64,000 nt of DNA from the NCBI RefSeq assembly GCF_016907655.1, contig NZ_JAFBCL010000001.1:4250001-4314000 (forward strand), written 5' to 3'. Numbering within the stretch: the first letter of the stretch is position 1; each line of letters begins with the position of its first letter. The translations under genes and the position numbers were made by a program. Under the pieces are notes generated by a model. The model saw only the letters and a program-made list of their open reading frames with translations. It had not been told where the DNA came from and searched no databases. This document shows positions 44,843 through 53,723 of this stretch, one piece after another. The stretch comes from Saccharothrix algeriensis. Its GTDB lineage: Bacteria > Actinomycetota > Actinomycetes > Mycobacteriales > Pseudonocardiaceae.

Positions 44843-45949
44843 ATGATCAGGAGGGGAATCGCCCTGGCCGCCGTCGTGGGGCTGGCGGCGCTGGGGGCGA
44901 CCGGGACGGCGGTCGCGGAGCCGGAGGCCGCGGGCGGCCGGGTCGACCGCGAGGTCGTGCAGCGGGCGCTGGACAGGATCACCGGCGGGGGCGGCGCGCT
45001 GGGGGCGCAGGTCCGGGTCACCGACGGGAGGCACCGGTTCACCGCCCGCAGCGGCGTCGCCGAGCTGGGCAGCTCCAGGCCGGTGCCGACCGACGGCCGG
45101 TTCCGGGTCGGCAGCATCACCAAGACGTTCGTGTCGACGGTGGTGCTGCAGCTCGTCGGCGAGGGGAAGGTGGGGCTGGACGACCCGGTGTCACGGCACC
45201 TGCCCGGCCTGCTGCCGGACGGTGACCGGATCACCGTGCGAATGGTCCTCCAGCACACCAGCGGACTGTACAACTACACCTCCGCGTTGCCACTGGATCC
45301 GGCCGGTTTCGAGACGATCCGGTTCAAGCACTGGGAACCGCGGGAGCTGGTGGCGATCTCCACCGCGAAGCCGCTGGACTTCCCGCCCGGGACGTCCTGG
45401 AACTACTCGAACACCAACTTCGTGGTGGCGGGCCTGCTGGTCGAGCGGATCACCGGCAAGCCGTACGGCGCGGCGGTGGAGCAGCGCATCCTGCGCCCGC
45501 TCGGGCTGCGCTCGACCGTCGTGCCCGGCGACCGGACCGGCATCCCCGGCCCGCACGCCCGCGGCTACCACAGCGTGGCGGGCGAGCCCGTGGACGTCAC
45601 GCGGCTGAACCCGTCGGTCGCCTGGGCGGCGGGCGAGATCATCTCGACGACGGCCGACCTGGACCGGTTCGTCGACGCCCTGCTGGACGGGCGCCTGCTC
45701 GCGCCGGCCCAGCAGGCGGAGCTGACCCGGACCCTGCCGTTCAGCCAGGGCTACGGGCTGGGCTTCCAGGCCACGGAGCTGGCGTGCGGCGTGACCGTGT
45801 ACGGGCACGGCGGCGGCATCCCGGGCTACTCCAGCTTCCTGGGCAGCACCAAGGACACCCGGACCCGCCTGGAGGGCTCCTTCACCGCCGCGCCGCAAGG
45901 GGGGACCGGCGAGGGGATGCAGGAGCTGCTGGACGAGGTCTTCTGCTGA
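44843..45949 (+). CDS. Secreted serine hydrolase of the beta-lactamase/DD-peptidase fold
   Basis: The 368-residue protein (ATG after AGGGAGGA; a TTG one codon earlier is possible) has a signal peptide (IALAAVVGLAALGATGTAVA). The class C-like motifs are S91-x-x-K94 in VGSITKTF, the Tyr-x-Asn motif in WNYSNTN, and YGHGGGIPGY in place of KTG. This is the D-alanyl-D-alanine carboxypeptidase/esterase group; true beta-lactamase activity is not implied. It stands alone, ends at a strong bidirectional terminator and shares its upstream region with the chitinase. Confidence 0.88.
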   Translation: MIRRGIALAAVVGLAALGATGTAVAEPEAAGGRVDREVVQRALDRITGGGGALGAQVRVTDGRHRFTARSGVAELGSSRPVPTDGRFRVGSITKTFVSTVVLQLVGEGKVGLDDPVSRHLPGLLPDGDRITVRMVLQHTSGLYNYTSALPLDPAGFETIRFKHWEPRELVAISTAKPLDFPPGTSWNYSNTNFVVAGLLVERITGKPYGAAVEQRILRPLGLRSTVVPGDRTGIPGPHARGYHSVAGEPVDVTRLNPSVAWAAGEIISTTADLDRFVDALLDGRLLAPAQQAELTRTLPFSQGYGLGFQATELACGVTVYGHGGGIPGYSSFLGSTKDTRTRLEGSFTAAPQGGTGEGMQELLDEVFC

Positions 45950-45965
45950 TCCGGCAGCAGGACCG

Positions 45966-45998
45966 GAGGGGGCTCCCCGAGCACCGGGGAGCCCCCTC
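45966..45998. terminator. Bidirectional terminator
   Basis: GAGGGGGCTCCCC and GGGGAGCCCCCTC form a perfect 13-bp stem with a 7-nt loop, between the convergent stops of the serine hydrolase and the following minus-strand gene. Confidence 0.8.
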
Positions 45999-46008
45999 TC
46001 CCGCTCGA

Positions 46009-46320
46009 TCACCGCACGTCGTGCCGGGGCTCCCCCGGCCGCACGAGCACCTCGACGTGCACGATCCGCTCGTCGACGACGTCGAGGACCACCACGCCCC
46101 GCGAGGACTCCAGCGGCACGCTCCGGCGCCCCGGGCCGTACGGCACGCCCTCGGGGTGGTCCGAGGTCCGCAGGCTCCGGCAGAAGTCGTCCCCGCAGCC
46201 GCACCCCGCCACCAGCGGCAGGTCCGCCGGGTCGTGCTCGCCCCTGCCCGCGAGGAGCGCGGCCGGCTCGGCGACGAGTTCGGGGTGGACGTCGCGGACG
46301 AGTGCGCGGCCCTGTTCCAC
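46009..46320 (-). CDS. Conserved actinobacterial hypothetical protein
   Basis: The 103-residue protein starts at a GTG. The core CGCGDDFCRSLRTSD followed by PYGPGRRSVPL and VVVLDVVDERIVHVEVL is a pattern I know only from uncharacterised actinobacterial proteins. The C-x-C-x4-C spacing might bind a metal. It lies 36 bp after a heme-degrading-fold gene in the same direction and may be co-transcribed with it. Confidence 0.7.
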   Translation of the reverse strand: MEQGRALVRDVHPELVAEPAALLAGRGEHDPADLPLVAGCGCGDDFCRSLRTSDHPEGVPYGPGRRSVPLESSRGVVVLDVVDERIVHVEVLVRPGEPRHDVR

Positions 46321-46356
46321 GACCCCGGGGCAGCCGGGCGCGGCGGTCCGGGGCGG

Positions 46357-46815
46357 TCACCGCGCCAGGAACCGCTCCACCTGCTCCACCACGAACGCGT
46401 GGTCCTCCGCCTGGGGCAGGCCGGAGACCCCGACGGTGCCGACCATGCCGACCCCGGCGACGTTGACCGGGAACACGCCGCCGTGCGCGGCGTACCGGTC
46501 CAGGTCCAGGCGGGAGTCCGCCTCGAACGTCCCGCCGCGCGCGCGGAACCGCTCGCCGACCAGGAACGAGCTGCGCCCGTAGCGGTCCACCACGCGGCTC
46601 TTGCGGTCGATCCACGCGTCGTTGTCGGCCGACGTCCCGGGCAGGGCGGCGTGGAACAGGCGCTGCCGCCCCCGCCGCACGGACACCACCAGCGGCAGCT
46701 GCCGCGCCCGCGCCGCGTCGAGCAGGAACGCGCCGAGCGCCAGCGCGTCGTCGTTGGTGAACGACGGGAACACCAGCCGGGCCTCCTGCTCGGCCAGCTC
46801 GTCCAGCAGGCTCAT
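46357..46815 (-). CDS. Heme-degrading/GlcG-HbpS-fold domain protein (UPF0303-like)
   Basis: The 152-residue protein consists of one domain: LDELAEQEARLVFPSFTNDDA, ALPGTSADNDAWIDRKSRVV, YAAHGGVFPVNVAGVGMVGTVGVSGLPQAEDHAFVV. This pattern belongs to the GlcG/HbpS-like family, members of which bind heme or sense redox; enzymatic heme breakdown has been claimed for some. No signal peptide. It reads in the same direction as the following hypothetical gene and divergently from the ROK regulator. Confidence 0.82.
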   Translation of the reverse strand: MSLLDELAEQEARLVFPSFTNDDALALGAFLLDAARARQLPLVVSVRRGRQRLFHAALPGTSADNDAWIDRKSRVVDRYGRSSFLVGERFRARGGTFEADSRLDLDRYAAHGGVFPVNVAGVGMVGTVGVSGLPQAEDHAFVVEQVERFLAR

Positions 46816-47039
46816 GCCACCACCTCGTCCGGTCCGGGGCGGGGGTGAGGCCGCCGCGATCGCCGCCGGCGCCGCGGGCGCCGGAGGGCGGGCAGGCGCC
46901 CGCCACCGGTCGAAGCTTCCACCACGAACCGGCGGAACCCGCGGAACTCCGGCCTGTGAGGTCCCTCTCGGCCGGCGGCAGCGGGGCGATCGTTAAGGCA
47001 ACGCCGTTTGGTTATCACTGCCCGTGTCATCATGCGCAC

Positions 47040-48080
47040 GTGCCGAACTTGCGCTTCCTGCGCGGATACAACGACGCGGTCGTGCTGGGCCTGGCCAGGT
47101 CCGGCGCCGTCACCAGGGTCGACCTCGCGGAGGGCAGCGGGCTGACACCGCAGGCGGTGTCCAAGGTCGTCGGCCGGCTCATCGCCGACGGCCTGCTGGT
47201 CGAGTGCGGCACGCGCAACGTCGGCGTCGGCAAGCCGCGCACGCTGCTGCGGCTGGTGGCCGACAGCAGGCTCGCCCTCGGCGCCCAGGTCGAGCGGGAC
47301 GAGCTGCGCGTCGTGCTGACCGACCTGGCGGGCGACGTGCTCGACCGCGCCGTCGCCCCGCTGCCCGCCGACTTCGGGCCCGCGGAGTTCGTCGCCGAGC
47401 TGACCCGGCTGGTGGACCGGATGCGCACCGACCGGCTGCTCGGCGTCGGCATCGGCTTCGTCGGGCCGCTGGACCACCGGACCGGCGTGATCCACGACGC
47501 GACCGCCCTGGCGAAGTGGCACGACGTGCCGCTGCGCGAGGTCGCCGAGCAGCGGCTCGGGCTGCCGGTCGTGGTCGACAAGGACACCAACACGGCGATC
47601 GTCGCCGAGGCGTGGCGGCGCGGCGAGGAGCTGCGCGACGCCGTCCTGGTCCTGGTCGGCACCGGCCTGGGCGCCGGCCTGCTGCTGGACGGGCAGGTCC
47701 ACCGGGGCGCGCGGACCAACGCGGGGGAGTTCGGGCACACCACCATCCAGCTCGACGGGCCGCGCTGCGTGTGCGGGCGCACCGGGTGCGTGGAGGCGGT
47801 GCACAACGCCGCCGCGCGGGCCGGCGACCTCGACCGGGCCACGTCCGTCGTGGGCACCGCCGTGTCCGACCTGGTGCAGCTGCTGGACGTGGACCACGTG
47901 GTGCTGGCCGGGCGCGCGGTGCTCGCCGCGCCCGACGACTACCTGGCCGGCGTGCGGGCGAAGCTGCCCACCGCGGAGTGGCTCCCGGTCGACGTCGGCA
48001 TCACCCCGCTGGCCGACGACGTGGTGGCGGCGGGCGCGGCGATGCTGGTCCTCAGCGAGTTCTACGGGCGGCCCAGGTGA
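47040..48080 (+). CDS. ROK-family transcriptional regulator
   Basis: The 346-residue protein read from GTG (VPNLRFLRGYNDAVV) has an N-terminal winged helix (VDLAEGSGLTPQAVSKVVGRLI) and a sugar-kinase-like ROK domain with GIGFVGPLDHRTGVI, VLVGTGLGAGLLLDGQ, GEFGHTTI and the zinc site CVCGRTGCVE. ROK regulators sense sugars and control their uptake genes. An upstream in-frame extension reads as unlikely sequence. No sugar transporter is adjacent, so the sensed sugar is unknown; nearby chitin and glucan hydrolases would fit a carbohydrate role, which is speculative. Confidence 0.9.
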   Translation: MPNLRFLRGYNDAVVLGLARSGAVTRVDLAEGSGLTPQAVSKVVGRLIADGLLVECGTRNVGVGKPRTLLRLVADSRLALGAQVERDELRVVLTDLAGDVLDRAVAPLPADFGPAEFVAELTRLVDRMRTDRLLGVGIGFVGPLDHRTGVIHDATALAKWHDVPLREVAEQRLGLPVVVDKDTNTAIVAEAWRRGEELRDAVLVLVGTGLGAGLLLDGQVHRGARTNAGEFGHTTIQLDGPRCVCGRTGCVEAVHNAAARAGDLDRATSVVGTAVSDLVQLLDVDHVVLAGRAVLAAPDDYLAGVRAKLPTAEWLPVDVGITPLADDVVAAGAAMLVLSEFYGRPR

Positions 48081-48136
48081 GGTGAATTCGGGCAGCGCCG
48101 CTCGCCGGCACCCTTGCGGGTGATTCACTATCCGGC

Positions 48137-48886
48137 ATGTATGCGCTGCGCCACGCCGTCGGGACGGACCCCGGCCTGCGCCGTGAGGCGAACGAGGACT
48201 CGGTGTACTTCAACGAGCGCCTGTACGCCGTCGCCGACGGCATGGGCGGTCACGCGTACGGGGAGGTGGCCAGTTCCATCGCGGTGGCGGTGCTGGCCGA
48301 GCTGGACCTCGACGCCGACGACCCGCTGGGCGTGCTGTCCGGCGCGACTCGCGAGATCGCCATCCGGCTGACCGACCTGGCCGAGGAGAACCTCGACATG
48401 CGCGGCATGGGCACCACGCTCACCGCGCTGCTCTGGGACGGCGAGCGGTTCGCCGTCGGGCACATCGGCGACTCGCGCTGCTACCTGGTGCGCGGGGGCG
48501 AGCTGACCCAGGTCACCCGCGACCACACCATGGTGCAGGCGCTGGTGGACGACGGCCGGATGGCCGCCGAGCAGGCCGCCGAGCACCCCGGCCGGTCGAT
48601 GCTGATGCGGGCGCTGCAGGCGGGCAGCGCGCACGACGCCGACCTGTTCTTCCAGGAGGTCGAGTTGGGCGACCGCTACCTGATCTGCTCGGACGGGCTG
48701 TCGGACGTGGTCGGCCCGGCGGAGATCGGCGAGCTGCTCACCGCCCACGCGGACGGCGACGAGGCGGTGCGGGCGCTGATCGCGGCGGCCAACGCGCAGG
48801 GCGGGCCGGACAACATCACGTGCCTGGTGGTGGACGTGGTGCCGGCGGGCGACCCGACGTGGCTGCCGGACTGGCTCCGGCGCTGA
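48137..48886 (+). CDS. PP2C-family protein phosphatase
   Basis: The 249-residue protein has the PP2C metal-binding motifs: REANEDSVYF, VADGMGGHAYGE, GHIGDSRCYLVR, CSDGLSDVV and GGPDNITCLVV. It is a single soluble catalytic domain without the membrane anchor of PstP, which suggests a cytosolic Ser/Thr phosphatase opposing Hanks-type kinases. No kinase is adjacent. The start ATG is 56 bp after the ROK gene. Confidence 0.92.
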   Translation: MYALRHAVGTDPGLRREANEDSVYFNERLYAVADGMGGHAYGEVASSIAVAVLAELDLDADDPLGVLSGATREIAIRLTDLAEENLDMRGMGTTLTALLWDGERFAVGHIGDSRCYLVRGGELTQVTRDHTMVQALVDDGRMAAEQAAEHPGRSMLMRALQAGSAHDADLFFQEVELGDRYLICSDGLSDVVGPAEIGELLTAHADGDEAVRALIAAANAQGGPDNITCLVVDVVPAGDPTWLPDWLRR

Positions 48887-49050
48887 GCCGGGCCGCGCCC
48901 ACCGGTCCCGGCCCGTCACCGGTCCTGCCCTGACACCGGGCCTGGTCGGTCACCGGGCCTGATCCGTGGTCCGTCACCCGGTCCGGTCCGTGCCGACCGG
49001 CGGACCGCCAGGCCGTGCCGAACGTCGGACCGTGCCGAACGCCGGACCGG

Positions 49051-49120
49051 CTACGGCACGACGAGCCCCAGCAGGTCGGCGAGCGCCCGCGCGCCCGCCG
49101 GGGTGACCCGCACGGCGCCC
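49051..49120 (-). pseudogene. Possible C-terminal remnant of an ArsR-type regulator
   Basis: The minus strand reads GAVRVTPAGARALADLLGL followed by VVP and a stop, which looks like the C-terminal wing and helix of ArsR/winged-helix regulators (VRVTPAGRRAL..LLG). Nothing upstream in that frame continues the domain. Only about 22 residues are recognisable, so this is tentative. Confidence 0.35.
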
Positions 49121-49261
49121 ACCGCAGCGGTCCGCCGAGCGCGCGGACGACGTGCGCCGGCGGAAGTCCGCGATCCGGGAGTAGTCCACAGTGGACTGAC
49201 AGGCGCCGCGCAGGGCGAGCCGCGCGGTCGCGGAGCCGGTCCCGCCCGGCACGGGACGCCG

Positions 49262-50065
49262 GTGGAGGTCGCGCCGTTCGCGGCCGGGCGGTCCGGGCGC
49301 CCGGACCGGGGGCGCGCGACGGCGGAGGGTGTGTTCCACCGCCTGCACGACGGCCCGCAGCCGCTGGTGCTGCCCAACGCCTGGGACTTCGCCTCCGCCG
49401 CCGCGCTGGTCCGCGAGGGGTTCCCGGCCGTCGGCACGACCAGCCTGGGCGTCGCGGCGGCGCACGGGCTCCCGGACGCCGCCGGCCTCGCGCGGGAGGA
49501 GGCCCTGGCCCTGGCGCGGGCCCTGGTCCGGCTGCCGGTCGCGGTGACGGTGGACGCGGAGGCGGGCTTCGGCGACGCGCCCGGCCTGGCGGCGGAGCCG
49601 GCGGACCTCGGCGTGGCGGGCCTGAACGTCGAGGACGGCCGCGGCGACCGGCTCGCCGACCCGGCGGAGCAGGCCGAGCTGGTGCGGGCCTGCAAGCGGG
49701 CCGCGCCGCACCTGTTCGTCAACGCCCGCGTCGACACGCACTGGCCGGGCGTCGACCGGGGCAGCACCGCCGAGCGGGCCGCGCGGTACGCGGACGCGGG
49801 CGCGGACGGGGTCTTCGTGCCGGGTCGGCTGTCCGAACGCGTGATCGCCGAGGTCGTGGCGGCGGCGCCGGTGCCGGTGAACGTGCTGGCGCAGCACGGC
49901 ATCCGGGTGTTGGCCGACCTGGGCGTGCGACGGGTGAGCACCGGTTCCCTGCTGTTCCGGGCTGCCGTGCGGGCCACCGTGACCACGGCTCGGGCGGTGC
50001 GCGACGGCACGCCGGTCGGCGAGGTGCCGAGCTACGAGGCCGTGCAGGCGCTCGCGGGGACCTGA
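49262..50065 (+). CDS. Isocitrate lyase/PEP mutase-fold protein
   Basis: The protein belongs to the phosphoenolpyruvate mutase/isocitrate lyase superfamily: LVLPNAWDFASAAALV, VGTTSLGVAAAHGLPD, VTVDAEAGFGDAPG, GLNVEDGRGD and FVNARVDTHWPG. The lyase motif KKCGH is absent, so it is neither isocitrate nor methylisocitrate lyase; members of this subgroup have unknown or phosphonate-related activity. The start is uncertain: a GTG at 49262 (267 residues) or at 49331 (244 residues), where homology begins. The sequence before 49320 is unlike the family. Confidence 0.8.
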   Translation: MEVAPFAAGRSGRPDRGRATAEGVFHRLHDGPQPLVLPNAWDFASAAALVREGFPAVGTTSLGVAAAHGLPDAAGLAREEALALARALVRLPVAVTVDAEAGFGDAPGLAAEPADLGVAGLNVEDGRGDRLADPAEQAELVRACKRAAPHLFVNARVDTHWPGVDRGSTAERAARYADAGADGVFVPGRLSERVIAEVVAAAPVPVNVLAQHGIRVLADLGVRRVSTGSLLFRAAVRATVTTARAVRDGTPVGEVPSYEAVQALAGT

Positions 50066-50275
50066 CGGTCGCCGGCGGCGGTCGGGCGCGAACAGCCCAT
50101 CAGCCGGAGGCGCATTGTCGGGAGGCCAGGGAATTCACCGTGCCCATTGCCCGGGTGGGGGTCGCAGGAAGTGTGCCGTGCCCCCTGCGACCCCATTCCC
50201 CCAGCGGTGTTCCCCGAAACGCGGGACCGGGTGTCGGACTCCGGCGCGCTTCGAGGCGGACGACGCGGTGGTCGG

Positions 50276-50383
50276 TCAGTTGTAGGGCATTCCCCCGAGG
50301 GGGACGGACGCGGAGGCCACCTGGGCGGTGGTGGAGAAGAAGGCCACCAGCAGGGCGGCGAGGAGGACTCGTCCGATTCGCAT
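50276..50383 (-). CDS. Precursor of a small secreted peptide (35 codons)
   Basis: The ATG is preceded by GGAG at 5-base spacing. The product is 35 residues: a signal peptide (MRIGRVLLAALLVAFFST) with an A-x-A-type cleavage site, QVASA, leaving a predicted mature decapeptide SVPLGGMPYN. The gene is divergent from a LuxR-type ATPase regulator, with 184 bp between the starts. Exported short peptides next to such regulators suggest a pheromone or sensor role; that is inference. I know of no matching family. The gene is short enough to be missed by automatic annotation. Confidence 0.6.
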   Translation of the reverse strand: MRIGRVLLAALLVAFFSTTAQVASASVPLGGMPYN

Positions 50384-50532
50384 GTGCGCTCCAGTCACGG
50401 GAGTTCGGGGGAATTCCTGACCTGTCCGGCGCCGAGACCACCGTCGCAGCGGCGGGTGAAACGCGGAAGTGCTCCCGGTGAACACCCGGCGAACGCTCCG
50501 AACGCCTGGTTGATTCGGAATGCGGCTACATC

Positions 50533-50561
50533 TTGTTAACCTGTTGTTTGCCTTGTATTCT
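50533..50561 (+). promoter_or_regulatory. Promoter of the LAL regulator, leaderless transcript
   Basis: TTGTTA (50533-50538) and TATTCT (50556-50561) have the ideal 17-bp spacing. The start point 7 bp later coincides with the GTG start at 50568, so the mRNA would be leaderless. Confidence 0.65.
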
Positions 50562-50567
50562 CTCGGT

Positions 50568-53234
50568 GTGCGCGTCGTCACCCTGCGTCTCGTTGGCCGC
50601 GAGCGCGAGCTGACCCGCCTCCTGGACCGGGTGGACGCCTTGGCGCAGGGGCGGGGCACGGCGCTGCTCGTCGAGGGCGAGCCGGGGATCGGCAAGACGG
50701 CGCTGGTCAAGGCCGCCTGCGAGGCCGCCGCCGCGCGCGGCTTCCGGGTGTGCCGGGGCGCGGGCGACGAGCTGGGCCGCTCGCTGCCGCTGCTGCCCCT
50801 GCTCGACGCGCTGGCCGCGGCCCGCTCCGACCCGGGCGCGACGGCCACCGCCGAACGCCTGCTGAGCCGCGTGGACGACCTGTGCTCCCTCGGCCCGGTG
50901 GTGCTGGTGCTGGACGACCTGCACTGGGCCGACGGCGCAAGCGTCGCCGTGTGGAAGCGGCTCGCGCGGCTGGTCCCGCAGCTGCCGCTGCTGCTCGTCG
51001 GCGTGCTGCGACCGCTGCCCCGGCGGGACGACCTGGCGGCGCTGCGCACCGGCGTCGAGCGCCTCACCGTGCCCGCCCTGGCCGACGCCGCCGTGGTCGA
51101 ACTGGTCGGCGAGCTGGCCGGCGGCGCACCCGACCCGGCGCTCGTCGCGCTCGCCGCCGGCGCCGGCGGCAACCCCCTCTACCTGGTCGAGCTGGTCGAG
51201 GCCCTGCTGCGCGGCGGCGCGATCGAGGTCGACGCCACCGGCGCGGCCCGGCTGACCCGGGCCGACCTGCCCGAATCGCTGTCGGCCGCCATCGCCGACC
51301 GGATCGGGTTCCTCAGCGACGACGTGCGCCGCGTGCTGGTCGCCGCCGCCCTGCTCGGCGTGGCCTTCCCGGTCGCCGACCTGGCCGCGGTGCTCGGCCG
51401 CCGGGTGGTGGACCTGCTGCCCGCGCTGCAGGACGCGACCGTCGCGGGCGTGCTGGAGGACGGTCCGGCCGGCCTGTCCTTCCGCCACCCGCTGGTCCGC
51501 GCCGCCCTCTACGACGAGGTGCCCGCCGCCGCCCGCGGCGCCTGGCACGGCGAGGCCGCGCGGGCGCTGGCTGACACCGGCGCGGGCGTCGACCGGGTCA
51601 CCCGGCAGCTGCTCGCCGCCGACGACCACCTGCCCGACTGGGTGGGGCGCTGGCTGGACGAGCACGGCGCGACCCTCGTCGCGCACGCCCCCGAAGCCGC
51701 CGTCGACCTCCTCGGCCGGGTCGTCGTCACGCCCGGCGCCACCGCCCGGCGCGGCGTGCTGCTGGCGCACCTGGCCGAGGCCCGGTTCCGGCTCGGCGAC
51801 CACCACGGCGCGGAAGCCGTCGCGCTGGCCGGGCTCGAACACGGCACACTCGTGGACCTGCACTGGACCCTCGCCCAGTGCAGGTCCATGACCGGCCGCT
51901 CCGCCGAGACGCTGGTCGCCCTCGACCGCGCCCGGACCGAGCCCGGTCTCACCGCGGGCGACCGCGCCCGCCTGCTCGTCCTGGCCGCCCGCGCCCACTG
52001 GGACGTGGGCCACCTCGACGCCGCCGAGCAGCTGGCCGGGGCGGCGCTGGAGACCGGCGACCGCCGGACGACCAGCTGGGCGCTGCACGTGCGCACCATC
52101 GTGGCCATGGCGCGCGGCCGGATGGCCGAGGCGCTGCCGCTGTTCGACCGGGCCCTGGCGGTGGCCATGGGCGACCCGGCCACCGCCGACCTGCGGCTGC
52201 TGCTGCAGATCAACCAGGCCGTGACGCTGGGCGAGCTGGACCGGGGCGAGGAGGCGATCGCGTCCGCGAGCGTCGTGCGGCACGCGGCCGACCAGGCCGG
52301 CAACACGGTGCGGCTCGCGCAGGCGCAGAGCGCGCTGGGGCAGCTGCTGTTCGACGCGGGCCGGTGGGACGAGGCCCTGGTCGACGTCGACCTGCTCGCC
52401 GACGACCTCAAGCACCCCATGGTGTCGCGGTGCGACCACGGCGTGGCGGCGCTGATCCACCTGCACCGCGGCCACGCCGAGGGCGCGCGGCGGCACCTCG
52501 ACGCGGCGGGCGCGGACGTGGCGGGCCACGTGGTCGGCCCGCTGGCGCTGGCCACGAGCCTGGAGCTGGAGCAGGCCGGGCGGCCCGAGGAGGCGCTGGC
52601 CGTGCTGCTCGCCGGCGTCGACGCGGTGGAGGACCTGCTGCCGGACGCCGTGCGGCTGGCCGTGCAGCTCGGCCACGACCCGGCGGAGCAGGTGCGGCGG
52701 GCGCAGCGGCTGGCCGCGGAGCTGGACGTGCCGCACCGGCGCGCCACCGCCGCGTACTGCCGCGCGGTGCCCGAGGGCGACCCGGTCGGCCTGCTGCACG
52801 CGGCCGAGCAGTACCGGGTGGCGGGCCGGCCGCTGTCGCGCGCCACGGCCCTGGGCGCCGCCGCGATCGCGTTCGCCGCGGCCGGCGACCGCACCTCGGC
52901 CCGCGCCGCGCTCAGCCACGCCGCGGACGTGCACGCCGCCCTGGGCGCGGACCGGGACGCGACGCTGCTGCTGGCGCGGATGCGGGAGCTGGGCATCCGG
53001 CGCGGCCCGCACGCCAAGCACCGGCGGGCCGCGCACGGCTGGGAGAGCCTGACCCCGATGGAGCTGAAGGTCACCGACCTGGTGGTGGCGGGCCTGTCCA
53101 ACCGGCAGATCGGCGAACGCCTGTTCCTGTCCGGCCGGACCGTGGCCACCCACGTGTCACACGTGCTGGCGAAGCTGGGCGTCCGGTCGCGCACCGACAT
53201 CGCCCGCGAGGCCGTCCGCCACCGCGTCGGCTGA
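50568..53234 (+). CDS. LuxR-family regulator with N-terminal AAA/NB ATPase domain (LAL, MalT-like)
   Basis: The 888-residue protein starts VRVVTLRLVGRERELTRLLD. The ATPase domain has Walker A GEPGIGKTAL (Lys43) and Walker B VLVLDDLHWAD. A long helical repeat region follows, and the C-terminal LuxR helix-turn-helix is LTPMELKVTDLVVAGLSNRQ and FLSGRTVATHVSHVLAKLGV. LAL regulators integrate a ligand with ATP binding and often activate antibiotic or catabolic genes. The GTG lies at the predicted transcription start, which explains the absent ribosome site. It is divergent from the peptide gene, its possible target or signal source. The 3' end overlaps the convergent DUF6328 gene by 78 bp. Confidence 0.92.
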   Translation: MRVVTLRLVGRERELTRLLDRVDALAQGRGTALLVEGEPGIGKTALVKAACEAAAARGFRVCRGAGDELGRSLPLLPLLDALAAARSDPGATATAERLLSRVDDLCSLGPVVLVLDDLHWADGASVAVWKRLARLVPQLPLLLVGVLRPLPRRDDLAALRTGVERLTVPALADAAVVELVGELAGGAPDPALVALAAGAGGNPLYLVELVEALLRGGAIEVDATGAARLTRADLPESLSAAIADRIGFLSDDVRRVLVAAALLGVAFPVADLAAVLGRRVVDLLPALQDATVAGVLEDGPAGLSFRHPLVRAALYDEVPAAARGAWHGEAARALADTGAGVDRVTRQLLAADDHLPDWVGRWLDEHGATLVAHAPEAAVDLLGRVVVTPGATARRGVLLAHLAEARFRLGDHHGAEAVALAGLEHGTLVDLHWTLAQCRSMTGRSAETLVALDRARTEPGLTAGDRARLLVLAARAHWDVGHLDAAEQLAGAALETGDRRTTSWALHVRTIVAMARGRMAEALPLFDRALAVAMGDPATADLRLLLQINQAVTLGELDRGEEAIASASVVRHAADQAGNTVRLAQAQSALGQLLFDAGRWDEALVDVDLLADDLKHPMVSRCDHGVAALIHLHRGHAEGARRHLDAAGADVAGHVVGPLALATSLELEQAGRPEEALAVLLAGVDAVEDLLPDAVRLAVQLGHDPAEQVRRAQRLAAELDVPHRRATAAYCRAVPEGDPVGLLHAAEQYRVAGRPLSRATALGAAAIAFAAAGDRTSARAALSHAADVHAALGADRDATLLLARMRELGIRRGPHAKHRRAAHGWESLTPMELKVTDLVVAGLSNRQIGERLFLSGRTVATHVSHVLAKLGVRSRTDIAREAVRHRVG

Positions 53235-53723
53235 CCGGCGCCGCGCCGACCGGGCCCGGCAGCGCAGCGGCAGCACGAACCACCAGAAGCCGAACCACGC
53301 CACCAGCCCGCCGGTGATCCACACCGCCGGCCACAGGCCCAGCACCACGTCCAGGATCAGCAGCAGAGCGCCGGCGAGCGCCGACTTGAGCAGCACCAGC
53401 CCGGCCAGCAGCAGCCTGCTGGACACCCGCACCAGCTCCTGCTTGAGGCGTCGGCGGAACACCAGGCGGTGGAACGGGGCCGGCGCGATCAGCAGGGCGG
53501 TGGAGGTCGCGCCCAGGACGAGGCTCAGGACGTACACCTGGAGCTGGAAGGGGTCGAGGGTGCCGAACCGGGGCGTGAAGGCCAGCGTCAGCAGGAACGC
53601 GAGCAGCAGCTGCACGCCCGTCTGGGCGACCCTCATCTCCTGCAGGATCTCCGCGTAGTTCCGGTCGTACCGCTGGGCGGGCGTCTCGTTGCGCTCTCGG
53701 GCGTTCCACTGGTCGTCGGTCAT
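53157..53723 (-). CDS. DUF6328-type integral membrane protein
   Basis: The 188-residue protein starts MTDDQWNARERNETPAQRYD; the ATG follows TAGGACC. The characteristic NYAEILQEMRVAQTGVQLLLAFLLTLAF leads into four membrane segments (LLLAFLLTLAFT, LQVYVLSLVLGATSTALLIA, LLLAGLVLLKSALAGALLLIL, WITGGLVAWFGFWWFVLPL). This is a common actinobacterial family without a known role. The last 25 residues overlap, antisense, the LuxR helix-turn-helix region of the LAL gene and are unlike the family, so the ancestral stop may have been nearer. Confidence 0.8.
   Translation of the reverse strand: MTDDQWNARERNETPAQRYDRNYAEILQEMRVAQTGVQLLLAFLLTLAFTPRFGTLDPFQLQVYVLSLVLGATSTALLIAPAPFHRLVFRRRLKQELVRVSSRLLLAGLVLLKSALAGALLLILDVVLGLWPAVWITGGLVAWFGFWWFVLPLRCRARSARRRSADAVADGLAGDVGARPDAQLRQHV

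Noticed and set aside
49103..49261. Long N-terminal extension of the PEP-mutase-fold protein
   Set aside because: It is Arg/Ala/Gly-rich, unlike any family member, and overlaps the ArsR remnant on the other strand.
50520..50567. Sixteen-residue upstream extension of the LAL regulator
   Set aside because: It would cover the -35 and -10 elements; the GTG at 50568 coincides with the predicted transcription start and with the family start.
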